This document shows positions 17,109 to 18,485 of a stretch of 18,485 bases of DNA, piece by piece. The stretch spans positions 1 through 18,485 of the forward strand of contig NW_020312294.1 of assembly GCF_002999335.1 (NCBI RefSeq). Direction: 5' to 3'. Position numbers and translations under genes: made by a program. Origin of the DNA: Cyclospora cayetanensis (Eukaryota > Apicomplexa > Conoidasida > Eucoccidiorida > Eimeriidae). Each line of letters starts with the position of its first letter. Within the stretch, counting starts at the first letter, position 1. The notes beneath the pieces are model-generated. The model was not told the DNA's origin. It worked only from the letters and a program-made list of their open reading frames with translations, and did no database searches.

Positions 17109-17445
17109 AACATGCTCCGAAAAATGAAATTCACCACAGGATGCTAGGAATACACTTAAAGGCGACCCATATTTTTAACCGAACAGAGGAGCAACATTAT
17201 TCCGCAGGCAAAGAGACCCGAAACTGTTTCTCTCTAAACCAATGAGGTGGGCGTCGTTCCCTAACCCATTTCATCAGAATTTCCCGTTTAATGTTTCCTC
17301 GGTGGTCATTTGTTCCACAATACATCACTGCTACAATTTTCTATTAATGTTTTACCTACAAGTAGATGAGTTGTCTACGTGGCAAATCCGCAAACAATTA
17401 GGGGAGCGCTAAAACTTTCCTAGGAAGTCGATACTGATAGTTCCA
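17109..17445. other. Gap between two retroelement fragments, nothing recognised
   Basis: This 337-nt stretch separates the integrase C-terminal remnant from the possible RT scrap. An LTR could be expected here if the right-hand fragment were a nearly full element, but I found no TG...CA-bounded direct repeat by eye. Confidence 0.3.
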
Positions 17446-18485
17446 TTACAACTCCAACACTTGGAGCAGTCGAAAGAGTGAGAAAGTGCATTGAGTTGTG
17501 AGACTATGGAAGCCGTCCTTAGCCACCTGGACGCAAATTATTTTCTTGTAGCCTTCTGATGCCACATGTAAATCCTGCCAATCCACCAAGACAAAATCTC
17601 CAGGCTTGAAACGCACAACCCGTTGCCGCTTACCAACATTCCGTGCTAGCCTCTTTTGAGCTTTGTGTATTCGTTCCTGTGCGCAAGTCAGCTGTTCACT
17701 TATTTTTTCCGTCACGAAGGGTGGCTGCTGACCCTGGACCACCAGGGTCAGACTTGATCAGAAAGGAGCTCCCAAAGGGAGACCAGGGAGCGGGTGAACA
17801 GCCCGTTAACCAGTACAGTTTTGCGATTCAAATTCACTCAGCGCAAGGAAGAAGCTCCATCCAAGCGATTGATTGTGGATAAGCATACAGGCGCAGATAT
17901 TGTAGAGGAGTGTGGTTGGTGAGCTCTGTTTTCCCATCTGCCTAAGGGTGATTTGCAGTGGTCATGTTTGAGTCATTGTGCATGCGGGTCACAAGGCACA
18001 TCAGAATGTAAGAAAGAATAGAATTTTAATACGCAATGAAGTTCTCAAAATGCCCAGTACTTCCAGACTCGCGTTAGGAGTAACTGAGCAACTTGCTAAG
18101 CAGTGATGGAGCTGGAGCAAGGGATAAAATGAGCATCTTTGCTGAGACCTTCAACCATGACAGAGAGGCTATCCTGCTCCTTGACTTCCGGCAGTCCAAC
18201 AATAACTTCCACGATCACATCAGTGCAAGCCCGTTACTGAGCGTAATACACTGTTACCGCCCGGGTCAGAAGAGAATTACGTGGCGTCAGCCGCTGACAC
18301 TATGGGCATGGAACTGCCTATCCCCCTGCCACAACAGGCATCCCAGGTCATCAGAAGAACCGTGATATTTTTCTTACTGTATTTTAAGTTTCTTAATAGC
18401 CCTAAAAAACATGGGCAGGTAATTTGTGCAGAACAGCACTGCGTAGTGATTTGATGCACGCGGCGTAGTCTCCGCTTCTTTTGGG
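17446..18485 (-). mobile_element. Ty3/gypsy integrase remnant, copy C, cut by the right edge
   Basis: The minus strand carries integrase regions in order. The end of the zinc-binding domain lies near 18300-18420 and keeps its Cys pair as CP*CQR, with a stop between. The catalytic core starts at 18221: VEVIVGLPEV then DSLSVMVEGLSKDAHFIP (pattern 'mDFI.GLP...g.d.i.vvVDRlSKmahFiP'; the first catalytic Asp appears as Glu). Then TANHP*ADGKTELTN and QYLRLYA at about 17885-17960 match 'TayHPQtDGQTErtNr..eqyLR', with CAG turned into TAG; the catalytic Glu remains. AWMELLPCAE follows. After a short insertion and frameshift comes the C-terminal part, 17742-17446: VQGQQPPF, a charged AQERIHKAQKRLARN helix, then RFKPGDFVLVDW, typical of the DNA-binding tail. 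Several in-frame stops show it is dead. RT and RNase H of this copy would lie beyond 18485. Confidence 0.9.
17728..17751. repeat. Perfect 10-bp inverted repeat at an integrase frame break
   Basis: CTGACCCTGG, the spacer ACCA, then CCAGGGTCAG. It sits exactly where the integrase remnant changes frame between TGCSP and VVQGQQPP. Intact Ty3/gypsy proteins have these two motifs almost adjacent (TG.SPf..vyG..P); here they are separated by roughly 45 extra bases. The left arm looks like an inverted copy of the right. Confidence 0.75.

Noticed and set aside
1..18485. Bacterial or phage origin of the window
   Set aside because: Spliced UBC9, SUMO pathway, Ty3/gypsy elements, low gene density and lack of operons point to a eukaryotic nucleus.

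Overview
The window looks like nuclear DNA of a eukaryote, most likely a coccidian apicomplexan (Eimeria, Cyclospora or Sarcocystis type). Evidence: a SUMO-conjugating enzyme gene split by two short GT-AG introns; a very large intron-poor gene for a Gln/Ala/Ser-rich low-complexity protein whose codons look like eroded CAG-type repeats read in three frames; and several decayed Ty3/gypsy retrotransposon pol fragments. No bacterial operon layout, rRNA, tRNA or CRISPR array was seen. The genus is inference. Long pure homopolymer runs are absent, so a lineage with few perfect repeats is a better guess than Eimeria tenella.

Layout, left to right. Positions 1-900 (minus) hold a decayed reverse transcriptase/RNase H fragment running off the left edge. 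Positions 1733-2781 (minus) hold a complete three-exon UBC9 gene with an unusual N-terminal extension. Positions 3765-4280 (minus) hold a 172-codon frame broken by three stops, of unknown origin. Positions about 4720-6365 (plus) hold a second, more complete pol remnant: reverse transcriptase, RNase H, then the start of integrase. It is clearly the same family as the left-edge copy. About 2 kb without a recognisable gene follows. Positions 8341-14544 (minus) hold an unbroken frame of 2067 codons for a probably nuclear protein of unknown function; it probably continues into exons upstream (14685-14918 and perhaps up to 15221), but the splicing cannot be settled by eye. Positions 16764-17108 (minus) hold a possible RT scrap, and 17446-18485 (minus) an integrase remnant running off the right edge.

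The two host genes are unrelated as far as can be seen: UBC9 attaches SUMO to target proteins, and the giant protein has a basic nuclear-localisation-like motif but no domain I recognise. The rest is mainly old retrotransposon debris, all of it with stops, frameshifts and lost catalytic residues. The least explained items are the giant protein with its unrecognised upstream exon, the broken frame at 3765-4280, and the fold-back structure at 15825-15893.
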